This document shows, one piece after another, positions 16,691 to 26,162 of a stretch of DNA of 64,000 nt; within the stretch, counting starts at the first letter, position 1; the number at the start of each line of letters is the position of its first letter. Position numbers and translations under genes: made by a program. The stretch lies in assembly GCA_018269075.1 (NCBI GenBank), contig JAFDVJ010000005.1, positions 1 through 64,000 on the forward strand, written 5' to 3'. The stretch comes from Acidobacteriota bacterium. GTDB lineage: Bacteria; Acidobacteriota; Blastocatellia; Pyrinomonadales; Pyrinomonadaceae. Below the pieces are notes generated by a model that did not search any database, had not been told where the DNA came from, and saw nothing but the letters and a program-made list of their open reading frames with translations.

Positions 16691-18063
16691 CAATTTTTCC
16701 TCCTGAAAATCCGGTAGCCGAAACCGTCGAGCGCGAGCGCCGGCAGCCCGGCCGCCGTCTTCGCGCCCGGCGTGATCTCATCGAAGCTGCCCGCCGCTTC
16801 GACCGACCCGAAAAACGGCGCGCTCGTCATATTGATCGCGACGACCAGCTCCTCGTTCCCGCTTTTTCTCGCAAACGTCAGGACGCGCGCCTCGTCGGAA
16901 TTCCGGAGCCACGTCAGACTTCCCCGCCGGAGCGCGGCCGAGTTTTTCCGCAGTTCGATCATGCCTTTATAAAACGCCGGAAATTCGGGCCGCCGCTCGG
17001 CAAACTGCCAGAAGATCGGCATCTTTTCGAAAAGCGCCGGCGCGCCGGATTCGGTCGAATCGCCGACCTCCATCCCGTTGTAGACGAGCGGCACGCCGTC
17101 GAGTGTAAACGCGAGCGCCTCGGCCGCGAGCGCGCCCTTTTCGCCGAACCGGACGATCGCGCGGCGCTCGTCGTGGTTGTCGGAAAACCGCATCCGCAAA
17201 GCGCCCTTCGGGAATTTGGCGTTCTGCGCCTCCCAGACGCGGCGAATCTCGGACGCCGGGCGCGCGCCCTGCAAAACCTGCGTCAGCATCGCGTGATTCT
17301 CCCACGAATAATCGAGATCGAACGCTTTGACGAGCAGATCGGGCGATTCCCACTCGGCGAGCCAGAGCGTGTCGGGCTTGACTTTATCGACCTCGGCGCG
17401 CGCCGTTTCCCAGAAATCGACGGGGACGAAGCCGGCGACGTCGCAGCGGAAACCGTCGAGATCGAAATCGCGCGCCCAGTATTTGAGCATCTCGATCATA
17501 TATTTCCGCAGTTCGGGATTGTCGTAATTCAAATCCGCGACGTCGGCCCAGTCCGGCACCGGCGGGATGATCTCGCCTTGTGCGTTATGCGTGTAAAAGG
17601 CCGGCGTCTTCATCAGGACCGAATCCCACGACGTATGGTTCAAAACGACGTCGACGACGACTTTGAGCCCGCGCTTGTGCGCCTCGGCGACGAGCCGTTT
17701 GAGATCGTCCTTCGTCCCGTAATCGGGATTGACGCCGTAATAATCCTGCACCGCGTAGGGCGAACCGATCGTGCCCTTCGATTTCAATTTCCCGATCGGA
17801 TTGACCGGCATCAGCCACAAAACGGTGACGCCCAGATTTTTCAGCCGGTCGAGATCGCTGGTGATCGAATTGAAATCGCCCTTTTGGGAATAATTCCGCT
17901 CGAAGATCTGGTAGATCACGGCGTCTTTGACCCAATCGGCCGACGGCCGCGCGTTCTCCTTCGAAAAATCGCGCGCCGGCGTCTGTGAAAAAATCTGGCT
18001 CGCCAGCAATAAAACCGTGCCGACGGCCGCAAACAACGGATTTCTTAAAATTTTTCGGCTCAT
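16690..18063 (-). CDS. Secreted GH13 alpha-amylase-family enzyme
   Basis: Predicted exported alpha-glucan hydrolase, 457 aa from ATG 18063. Upstream in-frame codons overlap the preceding gene and are not used here. Signal peptide 1-27 (SQIFSQT). The four GH13 conserved regions are visible: DVVLNH (137-142), GFRCDVA with the nucleophile Asp near 208, EWES with the acid/base Glu near 234, and FSDNHDE near 292-298. A short C-terminal beta domain ends the protein. The overall size suggests a simple alpha-amylase or maltogenic enzyme. It starts 4 nt after the second stop of the carboxypeptidase-regulatory-like gene and overlaps the next gene by one base, so all three form one operon. Confidence 0.92.
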   Translation of the reverse strand: MSRKILRNPLFAAVGTVLLLASQIFSQTPARDFSKENARPSADWVKDAVIYQIFERNYSQKGDFNSITSDLDRLKNLGVTVLWLMPVNPIGKLKSKGTIGSPYAVQDYYGVNPDYGTKDDLKRLVAEAHKRGLKVVVDVVLNHTSWDSVLMKTPAFYTHNAQGEIIPPVPDWADVADLNYDNPELRKYMIEMLKYWARDFDLDGFRCDVAGFVPVDFWETARAEVDKVKPDTLWLAEWESPDLLVKAFDLDYSWENHAMLTQVLQGARPASEIRRVWEAQNAKFPKGALRMRFSDNHDERRAIVRFGEKGALAAEALAFTLDGVPLVYNGMEVGDSTESGAPALFEKMPIFWQFAERRPEFPAFYKGMIELRKNSAALRRGSLTWLRNSDEARVLTFARKSGNEELVVAINMTSAPFFGSVEAAGSFDEITPGAKTAAGLPALALDGFGYRIFRRKN

Positions 18064-18067
18064 AAAC

Positions 18068-18208
18068 TTATTTCGCTTTTTTGTCCAAAACCAGAGTGAC
18101 CGGTTTAATATTTTCATCGACCTCAATGACGATATCATCGCCTTCCAACAAATCTTTGCCCGATTTTTTTTCTTCCAGAAAAGAATTCAGGCGGTATTTA
18201 TTGCCTTT
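18068..18208 (-). other. In-frame coding-like extension beyond a TAA stop
   Basis: After the TAA at 18211-18209 the same frame stays open for 46 codons (KGNKYRLNSFLEEKK, later GDDIVIEVDENIKPVTLVL) to TAA at 18070-18068, only 4 nt before the GH13 start. The segment looks like the end of the upstream protein: a beta-strand continuation and a sensible operon junction. It could be a recent nonsense mutation, a sequencing error or stop-codon readthrough. Confidence 0.75.
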
Positions 18209-19507
18209 TTAGAGCATTAAGGTAAATTCCCCATTCTCGTCGGTTTCCACCCGGCCTTCAAAAGTCGGCTGCAGAATGTTTTGCATACTATAATCGTCGC
18301 TTTCACGCCATTCCCGGCTGTACAAACCGTATCTCTCGACAATCGCTCCGCTGACGGGTTTACCTTCGGCATCCACAACCCGGCCTCGAACCTTTATTTC
18401 CTCGACCTTTTTCGGTAAATTCAGAACCAGTCCCTCGGCGGCGTCTCCCTTCCCGAGAACGATTATTTTCGCTTTTTCGACTTCGGGCGTCCCCGGGTAG
18501 TAGGTTCTCGGATACGGAAAATCTTTGCCGGGCCTCGTTTCCAAATTGAATCCGACATAATATTCGCCCGGCGGAATGCCGTAAAACTCGAAGTTCCCGC
18601 TGCCATCCGTCGAAGTCGGCATATATTTTATGTCGCCGACCTCTTTTTCCGCCGTTTCGCGGCTGATCAACGAAACCCGCACTCCCTTTCCGACCGGTTT
18701 GCCCGATTCGGCAACAACCCGGCCCCTGATCCGTCCGTTGATTCGCGTTTCGATAGTAATGAAATCCGGCGAATCCGAAGCCGTCACTTCATAAACGAAA
18801 TCGGTGCCGGTTTTACTGACAAAATTCCAGGAATCATCACGAAGCTTATAGGTGGACGGAAGTTTGACGTCAAGCCGGTAAATTCCCTTTCTGATATTGA
18901 TGAAACTGAAATTTCCGCCAAGATCGGTTCGCGTTCGATATACGTTTTCACCGTTGCTGGCAGTTACCAAAACGTCATACATCGGAACATTTCGCAAATC
19001 ATCGAGCAGATAAATTCCGCGGATGATCTCTTCAACACGACCGTAAATACGCGGTATAAACGCCCCATTCGAAATCGAACGCAGAACGGCGATCTCATCT
19101 TTTCTCGATCCCGCATCTCTCGACCGGCTGCAAATGCTCGTACTCAGATATTTAATTTTGCTGCCCTCTTCGTAGGCATAAATCAGGTATTGTTCGCCCG
19201 GCTCAAACTCGATCCCGCAAGCCGTTCCCTGGCTGCTCGTGTAAATATCTATTTCCTTGCTTTTGACGCCCTTGAGCGGTTCGTCGATATAAAACGTCGT
19301 CTGCAGATCGTTGAAGTTGTATTCGTCGCCGAATTTGCGGCTGTCCGCCGATTTTACCGATTTGACCGTGCCGACGAAAACCACCGGAGTTTTTCTGAAT
19401 TCGGCGCTCGGTTTATCCGTCCCCATACATTCGCACGCCGTCGCGTTCTCGATTCCGGCGCCCCAAAGGGTTAACAAAATCGCTAAACCGAAAAAACCTC
19501 TATTCAT
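18209..19507 (-). CDS. Secreted protein with TIMP/NTR-like N-domain and carboxypeptidase-regulatory-like repeats
   Basis: 432 aa before an in-frame TAA, 479 positions if that stop is ignored. The signal peptide ends at TACEC; the mature protein then begins with a CxC pair followed by PVVFVGTV and ACGIEFEPGEQYLIYA, the layout of TIMP/netrin-like domains. At least three carboxypeptidase-regulatory-like beta-sandwich repeats follow (IYGRVEEIIRG; GRIRGRVVAESGKPV; VRGRVVDAEGKPVSGA), each with a TDxxGNFxF-type ending. The last repeat is cut in mid-strand at GEFTLML. This domain type is usually structural or sugar/protein-binding at the cell surface. GGAG lies 10 nt before ATG 19507. In the operon with the SLC45-like transporter and GH13. 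Confidence 0.8.
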   Translation of the reverse strand: MNRGFFGLAILLTLWGAGIENATACECMGTDKPSAEFRKTPVVFVGTVKSVKSADSRKFGDEYNFNDLQTTFYIDEPLKGVKSKEIDIYTSSQGTACGIEFEPGEQYLIYAYEEGSKIKYLSTSICSRSRDAGSRKDEIAVLRSISNGAFIPRIYGRVEEIIRGIYLLDDLRNVPMYDVLVTASNGENVYRTRTDLGGNFSFINIRKGIYRLDVKLPSTYKLRDDSWNFVSKTGTDFVYEVTASDSPDFITIETRINGRIRGRVVAESGKPVGKGVRVSLISRETAEKEVGDIKYMPTSTDGSGNFEFYGIPPGEYYVGFNLETRPGKDFPYPRTYYPGTPEVEKAKIIVLGKGDAAEGLVLNLPKKVEEIKVRGRVVDAEGKPVSGAIVERYGLYSREWRESDDYSMQNILQPTFEGRVETDENGEFTLML

Positions 19508-19533
19508 TCTGCCAACTCCGTAAGTCTATCTCG

Positions 19534-19587
19534 TTACTCGATCAAACCGCTGTCGGGAAACGGCTGCGCGTTCTGCGGCAGCGTCAG
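19534..19587 (-). other. In-frame coding-like tail beyond the TAG stop of the MFS gene
   Basis: After the TAG at 19590-19588 the frame continues for 17 codons (LTLPQNAQPFPDSGLIE) to TAA at 19536-19534. Fifteen of the 17 third positions are G or C, as in neighbouring real genes, and the second stop leaves a normal 26-nt gap with a GGAG motif before the next start. The adjacent downstream gene shows the same kind of premature stop. Confidence 0.6.
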
Positions 19588-20925
19588 CTACTCGTCGGTC
19601 GTGACAACGTTTTCGCCGACGTCGTTGACGACCAGCAGACAGACCAGCGCCGCGACGATGAAGAAGACGCCGCCGGCCATCACGACGTAAAGCGGCGCGC
19701 CGGTGCTGTTTTCGCCGAACAGCCGCTTGATGATCGGGCCGAACGTGAACGACGCGATGATCTCGGGAATGACGATAAAGAAATTGAAGATTCCCATATA
19801 CACGCCCATCCGCGCCGCCGGGATCGCGCCCGAGAGGATCGCGTAGGGCATCGCGAGGATCGAGGCCCACGCGATGCCGACGCCGACCATCGACAAATAA
19901 AGGAAGTTCGGCGAGCCGCCCGCGAAATAGACCGACAGGAGACCGAGACCGCCGCAGACGAGCGCGACGAAATGGACGAATTTGCGGCTCGTCTTTTTGG
20001 CGAAGCCGGGCAGGAAAAAGGCGATCAGAAAACAGACGATCGAATAGATCGCGAACATCCAGCCGCCGTGCTCGCCGCCCTGATTAAAGAGCGCGCTGTC
20101 CTTGTTCGGCGCCCCGAAAACGTGATACGACGTCATCAGGCCGTAAAACATCCACATACAAAACAGCCCGAGCCACGTAAAAAACTGGACGACGGCGAGC
20201 TGCTTCATCGTCGACGGCATCTCGCGCAAAGCGTCGAAAATCTCGCCGAAGAAATTTCCCAAACCCTTCTTTTCACTGCGCAGGCGGTTGAATTCCTCCA
20301 TATCTTCGGGCGGATATTCACGGGTCGTCGCGACCGTCCACAACACGGCGAGCAGAAAGACGACCGCGCCGATCTTGAACGAATACTGAACGGTCAGCGG
20401 CACGCCGTTGGCGGCGTTGCCGGTCACGCCGAAATACGAGAAGATCTTCGGCAGCGCGTTGGCGATCGAGGCGCCGACGCCGATGAAGAACGACTGCATC
20501 AGAAAACCGAACGTCCGCTGATCGACGCGCAGTTTGTCGCCGACGAACGCGCGAAACGGCTCCATCGAAACGTTAATCGAGGCGTCGAGAATCCACAACA
20601 GCCCGGCCGCCGTCCAGAGCAGCGGCGAATCCGGCATAAAAAACAGGGCGACGCTCGCGAGGATCGCGCCGGTCAGAAAATACGGCCGGCGGCGTCCGAG
20701 CCAGTTCCAGGTCCGGTCGGACATCGAACCGATGATCGGCTGGATCAAAAGACCGGTCACCGGCCCGGCCAGCCAGAGAATCGGAATCTCGTCCGGGTTC
20801 GCGCCGAGCTTGGTGTAAATCGCGCTCATATTGGCGAGCTGCAAGCCCCACCCGAACTGAATTCCGAGAAAGCCGAAACTCATATTCCAGATCTGCCAGA
20901 AACTTAAACGTGGTTTTTCCTGCAT
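19588..20925 (-). CDS. MFS sugar transporter, SLC45/GPH-like
   Basis: 445-aa inner-membrane carrier with about 12 hydrophobic segments. The N-terminal [23 protein letters not shown], the [29 protein letters not shown] loop (about 54-82, the MFS loop 2-3 signature) and the [15 protein letters not shown] segment are characteristic of the SLC45-like maltose/sucrose transporters often found in bacterial starch clusters. Probably imports maltose or short maltodextrins for MalQ and the phosphorylase. A premature TAG may remove 17 C-terminal residues, which lie outside the membrane core. ATG at 20925, 21 bp after the small membrane gene. Confidence 0.88.
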   Translation of the reverse strand: MQEKPRLSFWQIWNMSFGFLGIQFGWGLQLANMSAIYTKLGANPDEIPILWLAGPVTGLLIQPIIGSMSDRTWNWLGRRRPYFLTGAILASVALFFMPDSPLLWTAAGLLWILDASINVSMEPFRAFVGDKLRVDQRTFGFLMQSFFIGVGASIANALPKIFSYFGVTGNAANGVPLTVQYSFKIGAVVFLLAVLWTVATTREYPPEDMEEFNRLRSEKKGLGNFFGEIFDALREMPSTMKQLAVVQFFTWLGLFCMWMFYGLMTSYHVFGAPNKDSALFNQGGEHGGWMFAIYSIVCFLIAFFLPGFAKKTSRKFVHFVALVCGGLGLLSVYFAGGSPNFLYLSMVGVGIAWASILAMPYAILSGAIPAARMGVYMGIFNFFIVIPEIIASFTFGPIIKRLFGENSTGAPLYVVMAGGVFFIVAALVCLLVVNDVGENVVTTDE

Positions 20926-20946
20926 AAAACTATTCAGGGCAAGATG

Positions 20947-21135
20947 TTACTTCTCTTTTTCCCTTTTCTCCTTGACGTACAAAATTATCCAGACGACGAA
21001 AACGAAAACGGCGATCAGAATGCCGCCGATGACGATCGCGTTTCCGAGCACCGCGCCCGAAGCCTGTCTCGACGAGATGCCGAGAAAGATCAGAAACGCC
21101 GCGAAAACCAACCCGATCAATGACAATGCTTTCAT
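20947..21135 (-). CDS. Small two-helix membrane protein
   Basis: 62 aa, not recognised. Two hydrophobic segments (about 5-22 and 30-53) are joined by a short SRQASGAV loop, and the C-terminus KEKREKEK is strongly basic and likely cytoplasmic. The ATG at 21135 overlaps the stop of the upstream GH13 gene (TAATG), a sign of coupled translation, and the gene precedes the SLC45-like transporter by 21 bp. Its place inside the operon makes it a real gene, possibly an accessory subunit of the transporter, but this is only a guess from position. Confidence 0.7.
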   Translation of the reverse strand: MKALSLIGLVFAAFLIFLGISSRQASGAVLGNAIVIGGILIAVFVFVVWIILYVKEKREKEK

Positions 21136-23012
21136 TATTTCACCGTAAAAACCCCGGCCGCGCGCGCCGGCATCGTAAATTTCACCTTCCCGTTAGTAAT
21201 CGTGATATCCGGCAGCTTGCCGAGCCGGTCGGCGAGCACCGCGTTCATCCCCAAAGGCTTGACCATCGAGACGTCGAACGCGACCTCGGCCGGTTTCGAA
21301 TCGTTGTTGAAGACGACCAGCACGGCCTGTTTTTCGGTCGTCCGGACATAGGCCGACTGCTGTTCCGCGTCGAGCAGATCGAGCGTTTTGCCGCGCCGCA
21401 AAGCCGCGAAACCGGCGCGCAGCTTGCCGAGATTGGCAACGTGGCTCCAGACGTCGTTTTCCGCGTCGGTGCGGCCCGCGAACGCGAAGGCGTTCTGCTG
21501 ATCGCCCGGAAAACCGCCCGGAAAATCGCGCCGGTTGTCGGGATCGCCGCCGCCCGGCATCGCGATCTCGTCGCCGTAGTAAAGGAGCGGCGTCCCGCGC
21601 GACGTCATAATCAGCGTCTGCGCGAGCTTGAGCCCTTCGATCGTCGCGCCCTTTTCGTTCATAAACCGTTCCATATCGTGGAGCCCGATAAAGGTCGTCA
21701 GGACGTTCGGATTCGGGTAGAGCCAGTCGCGCGCGAACATCTGCGAGACGTCGCGGATCGGCCCGCCGCGCGCGAAGGCGCTGCGGATCGGGTAAAAGAG
21801 CGCGTAATCGTAAAGCGTGTCGATCTGCGTGTCGAGCCCGTCGTGACCTTTGCGGCCGGCCTGAAAATACGCGACCAGCGCCGGATCGCCGTCGAACAAT
21901 TCGCCCAAAATATTGACCTTCGGATATTCCTTATGGATCGCCGCGCCCCATTTCGCCCAGAACGAGCGCGGGACGTGCGGCAGCGTGTCCATCCTGATCG
22001 AGTCGAACCCGTACATCTCGACCCACCACAGCGAATTCTGGATCAGATATTTTTCGACTTCCGGGTCGGACTGGTTGAAATCCGGCAGGATGTCGATAAA
22101 CCAGCCGTCGATGTTGCGCTGCTGCGTCTGGTAGGTCGCGCGCGGGTTCATCGTCGTCCATTTCTGCCAGTTGTTCGAGAGGTGATTCTCCAATGTCCCG
22201 TTCCACCAGGTCGGCGTCGGCGGATCGGCGGCCCAGCGATGATACGGGCCGGTGTGGTTGGCGACCTGATCCTGAATGACCTTGAGCCCCGCCGCGTGCG
22301 CCTTGTCGATCAGCTCGCGCAGTTTGGCCGCGTCGCCCAAATGCTCGTCGATCGCGTACATATCGGTCGCGCCGTAGCCGTGATAGCCGGTCGTGAACGG
22401 CATTCCCGGATAGGTTTCCTTGGTGTCGGGCTTGTCGTTGTTGTCGTAGACCGGCGTCGTCCAGATCGCCGTCACGCCGAGCGATTTCAGATAATCGAGC
22501 TTGTCGATGACGCCCTGCAGATCGCCGCCGTGATAGAGCCGGCCCTGTTTGCGGTCGTAAAGGCCTTTCGATTTCGGCGGATCGTCGTTCGTCACGTCGC
22601 CGTCGGCGAACCGGTCGGGGATCAGAAAATAAATGACGTCGTCCGGCGTGTAGCCCTGATTGCGCCCGGTCTGGGCGGATTTGGCGACGACCTCGAAATC
22701 GAATTCGGTCGTCGCGCCGCCGCTTGTCAGACCGATTTTGTAAAGTCCCGGTTTGGCGTTCGGCTTGATCGCGAGATCGAAAAACAGGTAATGCCCGTTG
22801 TCGCTCCAATGCAGCGCCGAGGCCGAAAGCGCGGCGTTTTTGGTAATCACCTTGACGTTTTTCAGATCGGTCCCCGTGACGAGCACGCGAACCGGATTGA
22901 TTGTCGCGTTCGTCCACCAGTTCGGCGGCTCGACCTTTTCGACCGTCGGCGCGGCCGCGGCGGTCAGCGCCAGCATCATCATAATCGGCAGCAGCAATAA
23001 ATAATTTCTCAT
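21135..23012 (-). CDS. GH13 cyclomaltodextrinase/neopullulanase-like enzyme
   Basis: 625 aa from ATG 23012; the open frame runs 680 bp further upstream, but only as an antisense-type shadow of two other genes. Signal peptide 1-21 (ALTAAAA). The N-terminal domain VEKVEPPNWWTNATINPVR is typical of Cyc-maltodext_N. The GH13 barrel shows DQVANH (about 247), GFDSIRMD with the nucleophile near 341, GELFDGD with the acid/base Glu near 366, and LHDMER near 442. This group degrades cyclodextrins, pullulan or linear maltodextrins in the periplasm. A paralogue lies at 29888-31927. Its stop overlaps the start of the small membrane protein gene. Confidence 0.93.
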   Translation of the reverse strand: MRNYLLLLPIMMMLALTAAAAPTVEKVEPPNWWTNATINPVRVLVTGTDLKNVKVITKNAALSASALHWSDNGHYLFFDLAIKPNAKPGLYKIGLTSGGATTEFDFEVVAKSAQTGRNQGYTPDDVIYFLIPDRFADGDVTNDDPPKSKGLYDRKQGRLYHGGDLQGVIDKLDYLKSLGVTAIWTTPVYDNNDKPDTKETYPGMPFTTGYHGYGATDMYAIDEHLGDAAKLRELIDKAHAAGLKVIQDQVANHTGPYHRWAADPPTPTWWNGTLENHLSNNWQKWTTMNPRATYQTQQRNIDGWFIDILPDFNQSDPEVEKYLIQNSLWWVEMYGFDSIRMDTLPHVPRSFWAKWGAAIHKEYPKVNILGELFDGDPALVAYFQAGRKGHDGLDTQIDTLYDYALFYPIRSAFARGGPIRDVSQMFARDWLYPNPNVLTTFIGLHDMERFMNEKGATIEGLKLAQTLIMTSRGTPLLYYGDEIAMPGGGDPDNRRDFPGGFPGDQQNAFAFAGRTDAENDVWSHVANLGKLRAGFAALRRGKTLDLLDAEQQSAYVRTTEKQAVLVVFNNDSKPAEVAFDVSMVKPLGMNAVLADRLGKLPDITITNGKVKFTMPARAAGVFTVK

Positions 23013-23029
23013 AAATTCATCGTCCCAAT

Positions 23030-23578
23030 TCAAACGTTTCCGCCGGCCGCGCTTTTCAGACGGGTAAAGAGCCGGCTCAGGGCGAGCAGCAGATAGCCGA
23101 GCGCCACGTATTCCAGAAACCGGATCCCGAAATGCTCGAAGCCCGAAATCTGTCTGACGACCTGTTCCGTCCCGCGGGCGACGCAGGCGAAGTCCTGGGT
23201 CAGCGAAACGCCGCCGCCGCGCAGACCGCGCCGGATCGTCTCGCGGACGAGCTCCGCGTCGGGCGGGCAGAAAAGCCACTCCAGCGGCCGGTTGTAAATG
23301 AAATTTCCCGGCTGATCGAGCGCCATCCCCATCATCGCGAAAAACGTGATCCCGAGCGCGACCGCGAAACCCCGGCTTTCGATGCCGTCCGAGCGGTTGC
23401 CGATCCGGAAACCGATCCAGCCGAGTACGAGCAGGATCAGCGAGCCGAAGCCCTCGACGTAGCCGATGCCGTAGAAAAAGATCCAGATCGCGCCGATCGA
23501 GAGCGCCACCGCGCCAACGATCAGCGGAATCCACAAAAAGGAAGGGATCTTTCCGGTCAGTTTGCCCATCGCGATCAA
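23030..23578 (-). CDS. Hypothetical multi-pass membrane protein
   Basis: 182 aa, family not recognised. Hydrophobic segments are near 14-35, 38-57, 68-86 and 155-172. Between the third and fourth is a hydrophilic stretch of about 65 residues with two cysteines (FCPPDAEL and FACVARG) that may lie on one side of the membrane. ATG at 23578, or a second ATG three codons later. It sits 42 bp downstream of malQ and 17 bp upstream of the GH13 gene on the same strand, so it is probably in the same transcript. Confidence 0.7.
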   Translation of the reverse strand: MIAMGKLTGKIPSFLWIPLIVGAVALSIGAIWIFFYGIGYVEGFGSLILLVLGWIGFRIGNRSDGIESRGFAVALGITFFAMMGMALDQPGNFIYNRPLEWLFCPPDAELVRETIRRGLRGGGVSLTQDFACVARGTEQVVRQISGFEHFGIRFLEYVALGYLLLALSRLFTRLKSAAGGNV

Positions 23579-23620
23579 AAAAAATTCGAAACGCCCCGTC
23601 GAAGCCCGCCCGGCGCAGGT

Positions 23621-25141
23621 TCAGCGCCCGTAAATCTCGGTCAGTTCGCGCAGTCTTTCGGCGATCTCCTCGGAGAAATCGCCCGTTTTGCACTGCCAGC
23701 TCCAGTTGCCCGAAGTCGTCGCCGGCAGGTTCATCCGCGCCGGATTGCCCAGTCCGAGCAGATCCTGCATCGGCGCGATCGCCGTGTCGGCGACGCTCGC
23801 CCAGACGCCGCGGACGAAATCCCAGTGGATCTCGGCGCCGTCCGTGTTCAGATATTTCAAGCAGAAATCGCGCTCTTTGGCGATCTGTTCGGCGTCGCGG
23901 CCCGAGCCCTTGCCGGCGACGGAGTTGAACCAGCCGACGGTCGTGTCGTTGTCGTGCGTGCCGGTAAACGCGACGCAGTTTTTGATGTAGTTATGCGGCA
24001 GATCGATGTTTTTCGTGTCGCCCCCGAAGCCGAACTGGAGAATCCGCATCCCCGGAAAACCGAACGAATCGCGGAGCTCGACGACGTCGGGCGTGATCAC
24101 GCCGAGATCCTCGGCCCAGAACGGCAGCTCGCCGAGCGCGAGCCTGAGCGTTCGGAACAGCTCCATTCCCGGCACGTCGACCCACTCGCCGTTTTCCGCC
24201 GTTTCGTCGCCGCCCGGCACTTCCCAGCTCGCCGCGAAGCCGCGAAAATGATCGACGCGGACGATGTCGACCAGCTTGAGCGTGAACCTGACGCGGCTGA
24301 TCCACCAGCCGTAGCCGTCGCGGCGCATATTTTCCCAGTTGTAGATCGGATTGCCCCAGAGCTGGCCGGTCTTCGAAAAATAATCGGGCGGGACGCCGGC
24401 GACCTTGCGCGGCGAGCCGTCCTCGTTTAATTTGAACTGCGACGGGCTGCACCAGACGTCGGATGAGTCGAGCGCGACGAAGATCGGCACGTCGCCGACG
24501 ATCAGCAGACCCTGTTCGTTGGCGTAAGTCTTGAGCGCGTCCCACTGCTTGAAAAAGACGAACTGATAAAACTTCTGGGCGAAGATCTCCTCGTCGAGCT
24601 CGCGGCTCGCCCGCCGCAGCGCGTCCGGATCGCGGAGTTTTAAGGGTTCGTCCCATTCCTGCCACGATTTCTGATCCTGCGACAGCTTGATCGCCCGGAA
24701 CAATGCGTAATCCTCGAGCCAGAACGCGTTGAACTGGCAGAACAGCCGAAAGAGCTCGGCGAGCTCCTCGTCCTCGGTCTGCCGGAAATTCTCGAACGCC
24801 CGGCGCAGGAGCGGCAGTTTGTAGTCGATCATCGCCGAGAAATCGACCTTGCCCTCCGGAAACACGGGCGGATCGGCGAGATCGTCCGCCGACAAAAAGC
24901 CGTCGGCGACGAGCTTCGCCGGCGAAATCAGATAAATATTGCCGGCAAAGGCCGAAAAACACTGGTACGGCGAATCGCCGAAACCGGTCTGGCCGAGCGG
25001 CAAGACCTGCCAGTAGGTCTGTTTCGCCGACACCAGAAAATCCACGAATTCGTAAGCCTCGTCGCCGAAATCGCCGATGCCGTAATTTGACGGCAGGCTG
25101 GTCGGGTGAAGCAAAACTCCCGCTGCTCTCGAAAATTTCAT
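23621..25141 (-). CDS. malQ: 4-alpha-glucanotransferase (amylomaltase)
   Basis: Cytoplasmic GH77 enzyme that transfers alpha-1,4-glucan segments between maltodextrins and releases glucose. The N-terminus AAGVLLHPTSLPSNYGIGDFG is diagnostic. GH77 regions seen are DVPIFVALDSSDVW, RVDHFRGFAASWEVP (nucleophile Asp), WAEDLGVITPDV (acid/base Glu), FPGMRILQFGF and GTHDNDTTVGW. 506 aa is the usual size. With glucan phosphorylase (53858) and glucokinase (7231) it forms a standard route for maltodextrin breakdown. ATG at 25141; an inverted repeat array separates it from the upstream dioxygenase gene. Confidence 0.97.
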   Translation of the reverse strand: MKFSRAAGVLLHPTSLPSNYGIGDFGDEAYEFVDFLVSAKQTYWQVLPLGQTGFGDSPYQCFSAFAGNIYLISPAKLVADGFLSADDLADPPVFPEGKVDFSAMIDYKLPLLRRAFENFRQTEDEELAELFRLFCQFNAFWLEDYALFRAIKLSQDQKSWQEWDEPLKLRDPDALRRASRELDEEIFAQKFYQFVFFKQWDALKTYANEQGLLIVGDVPIFVALDSSDVWCSPSQFKLNEDGSPRKVAGVPPDYFSKTGQLWGNPIYNWENMRRDGYGWWISRVRFTLKLVDIVRVDHFRGFAASWEVPGGDETAENGEWVDVPGMELFRTLRLALGELPFWAEDLGVITPDVVELRDSFGFPGMRILQFGFGGDTKNIDLPHNYIKNCVAFTGTHDNDTTVGWFNSVAGKGSGRDAEQIAKERDFCLKYLNTDGAEIHWDFVRGVWASVADTAIAPMQDLLGLGNPARMNLPATTSGNWSWQCKTGDFSEEIAERLRELTEIYGR

Positions 25142-25176
25142 AAAATGTTGTAAAAGTTGACGTTTAGTAAAATTTT

Positions 25177-25257
25177 AGGTCTTTGAACTTTGGTCTTTGG
25201 CCTTTGATCTTTGACAACAAAAGTCAAAGACCAAAGATCCAAGATCAAAGACCGATC
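25177..25257 (-). repeat. Inverted GTCTTTG heptamer array between phyH-like gene and malQ
   Basis: The left arm (25178-25214) has five copies of NNCTTTG and the right arm (25222-25253) has four to five of the reverse complement, around a very short ACAAA loop. The right arm ends just before the stop codon of the dioxygenase gene (25258-25260). Unit variants (GCCTTTG, ATCTTTG, GTCTTTG) keep the CTTTG core. Confidence 0.9.
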
Positions 25258-26070
25258 TTAATAGTTCAAAATCGGGTTCAGCTCGCCGTCGGCCGGCTCG
25301 CCCGGTTCTCTGCCGCCGAGCCACGCGTCGAGATCGGCCTGCTGGTGCGCGCTTTGCGGGGGCGCGACGCGCGCGCCGTCGGCGAAATAGATGATCGTCA
25401 TCGCTTCGCGCGTTTTGTCGGGCGAACGGTTCGCGCCCGCGCTGTGGATCGTCCAGCCGAGATGAAACGTCGCGTCGCCGGCCGCCATTCGCTCGGCCGC
25501 GACGACCGGAAACTCCCGTTCGGCAATGTGACGGCCGTAAAATTCCTCGCTCTCGTCGGAGATCGCGAGGTTGTCGAGCGCGCCGTTCCGGTGCGAGCCG
25601 GAAGCGAAGGTCAGCATTCCCATCTCGCGGTCGATCGCGACCAGCGGCATCCAGAGCGTGACCGTCCGGTCGGTGTCGAGCGGCCAGTAATACTGGTCCT
25701 GATGCCACGGCGTCGGGCCGCCGCCCGGCTCCTTGAACAGCGCCTGATCGTGATACAGCCGGACCCGCTCGACGCCGAGCAGGCGGGCCGCGACCGCCGC
25801 GAATTTCCGGGCGAAGACGAATTCCCTGACCCTTTCATCGTACCGCCAAAGGTTCGTGATCTGCAAAAACGCGCGGCCGTAAGTATCGCGCTCGTCGAGA
25901 CTTCGGGTTTCCCGATTGTATTTGTACGCGGCCTCGCAGATGGCCGGCCGAAACCGTTCGAGCTCCGCCGCGGTCGCCAGATTCTCAACCAGAATATGAC
26001 CATTTTCGGCGAATTCCGCGACCTGCGCCGCCGTTATCGGATATTCGTTTGTCGATTGTTCGGGTCTCAT
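25258..26070 (-). CDS. Phytanoyl-CoA dioxygenase-family protein
   Basis: 270-aa Fe(II)/2-oxoglutarate-dependent oxygenase of the PhyH type. The iron-binding facial triad is visible as HQD in WHQDQYYWPLD (about 119-129) and a distal histidine in WTIHSAGANRS near 210; the arginine-rich REAMTIIYF segment would bind 2-oxoglutarate. No signal peptide, so probably cytoplasmic. The substrate cannot be predicted: family members hydroxylate lipids, ectoine or small natural products. Lies between the M14 peptidase and malQ genes in the same direction, each junction holding a heptamer array. Confidence 0.88.
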   Translation of the reverse strand: MRPEQSTNEYPITAAQVAEFAENGHILVENLATAAELERFRPAICEAAYKYNRETRSLDERDTYGRAFLQITNLWRYDERVREFVFARKFAAVAARLLGVERVRLYHDQALFKEPGGGPTPWHQDQYYWPLDTDRTVTLWMPLVAIDREMGMLTFASGSHRNGALDNLAISDESEEFYGRHIAEREFPVVAAERMAAGDATFHLGWTIHSAGANRSPDKTREAMTIIYFADGARVAPPQSAHQQADLDAWLGGREPGEPADGELNPILNY

Positions 26071-26162
26071 CCGTCTTTCTCTTCAAAAATTTGCTTTCGG
26101 AAAAAATCCCCTGCCGCCCTTTAAAACTCCTTCAAAAACCACACCGTCGCTCCTCGAAACCA

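Noticed and set aside
18064-18138. Longer N-terminus for the GH13 gene at 16690
   Set aside because: Overlaps the in-frame extension of the preceding gene; the signal peptide starts at 18063.
23013-23693. N-terminal extension of the GH13 gene at 21135
   Set aside because: Overlaps the membrane-protein gene and the end of malQ; the signal peptide starts at 23012.
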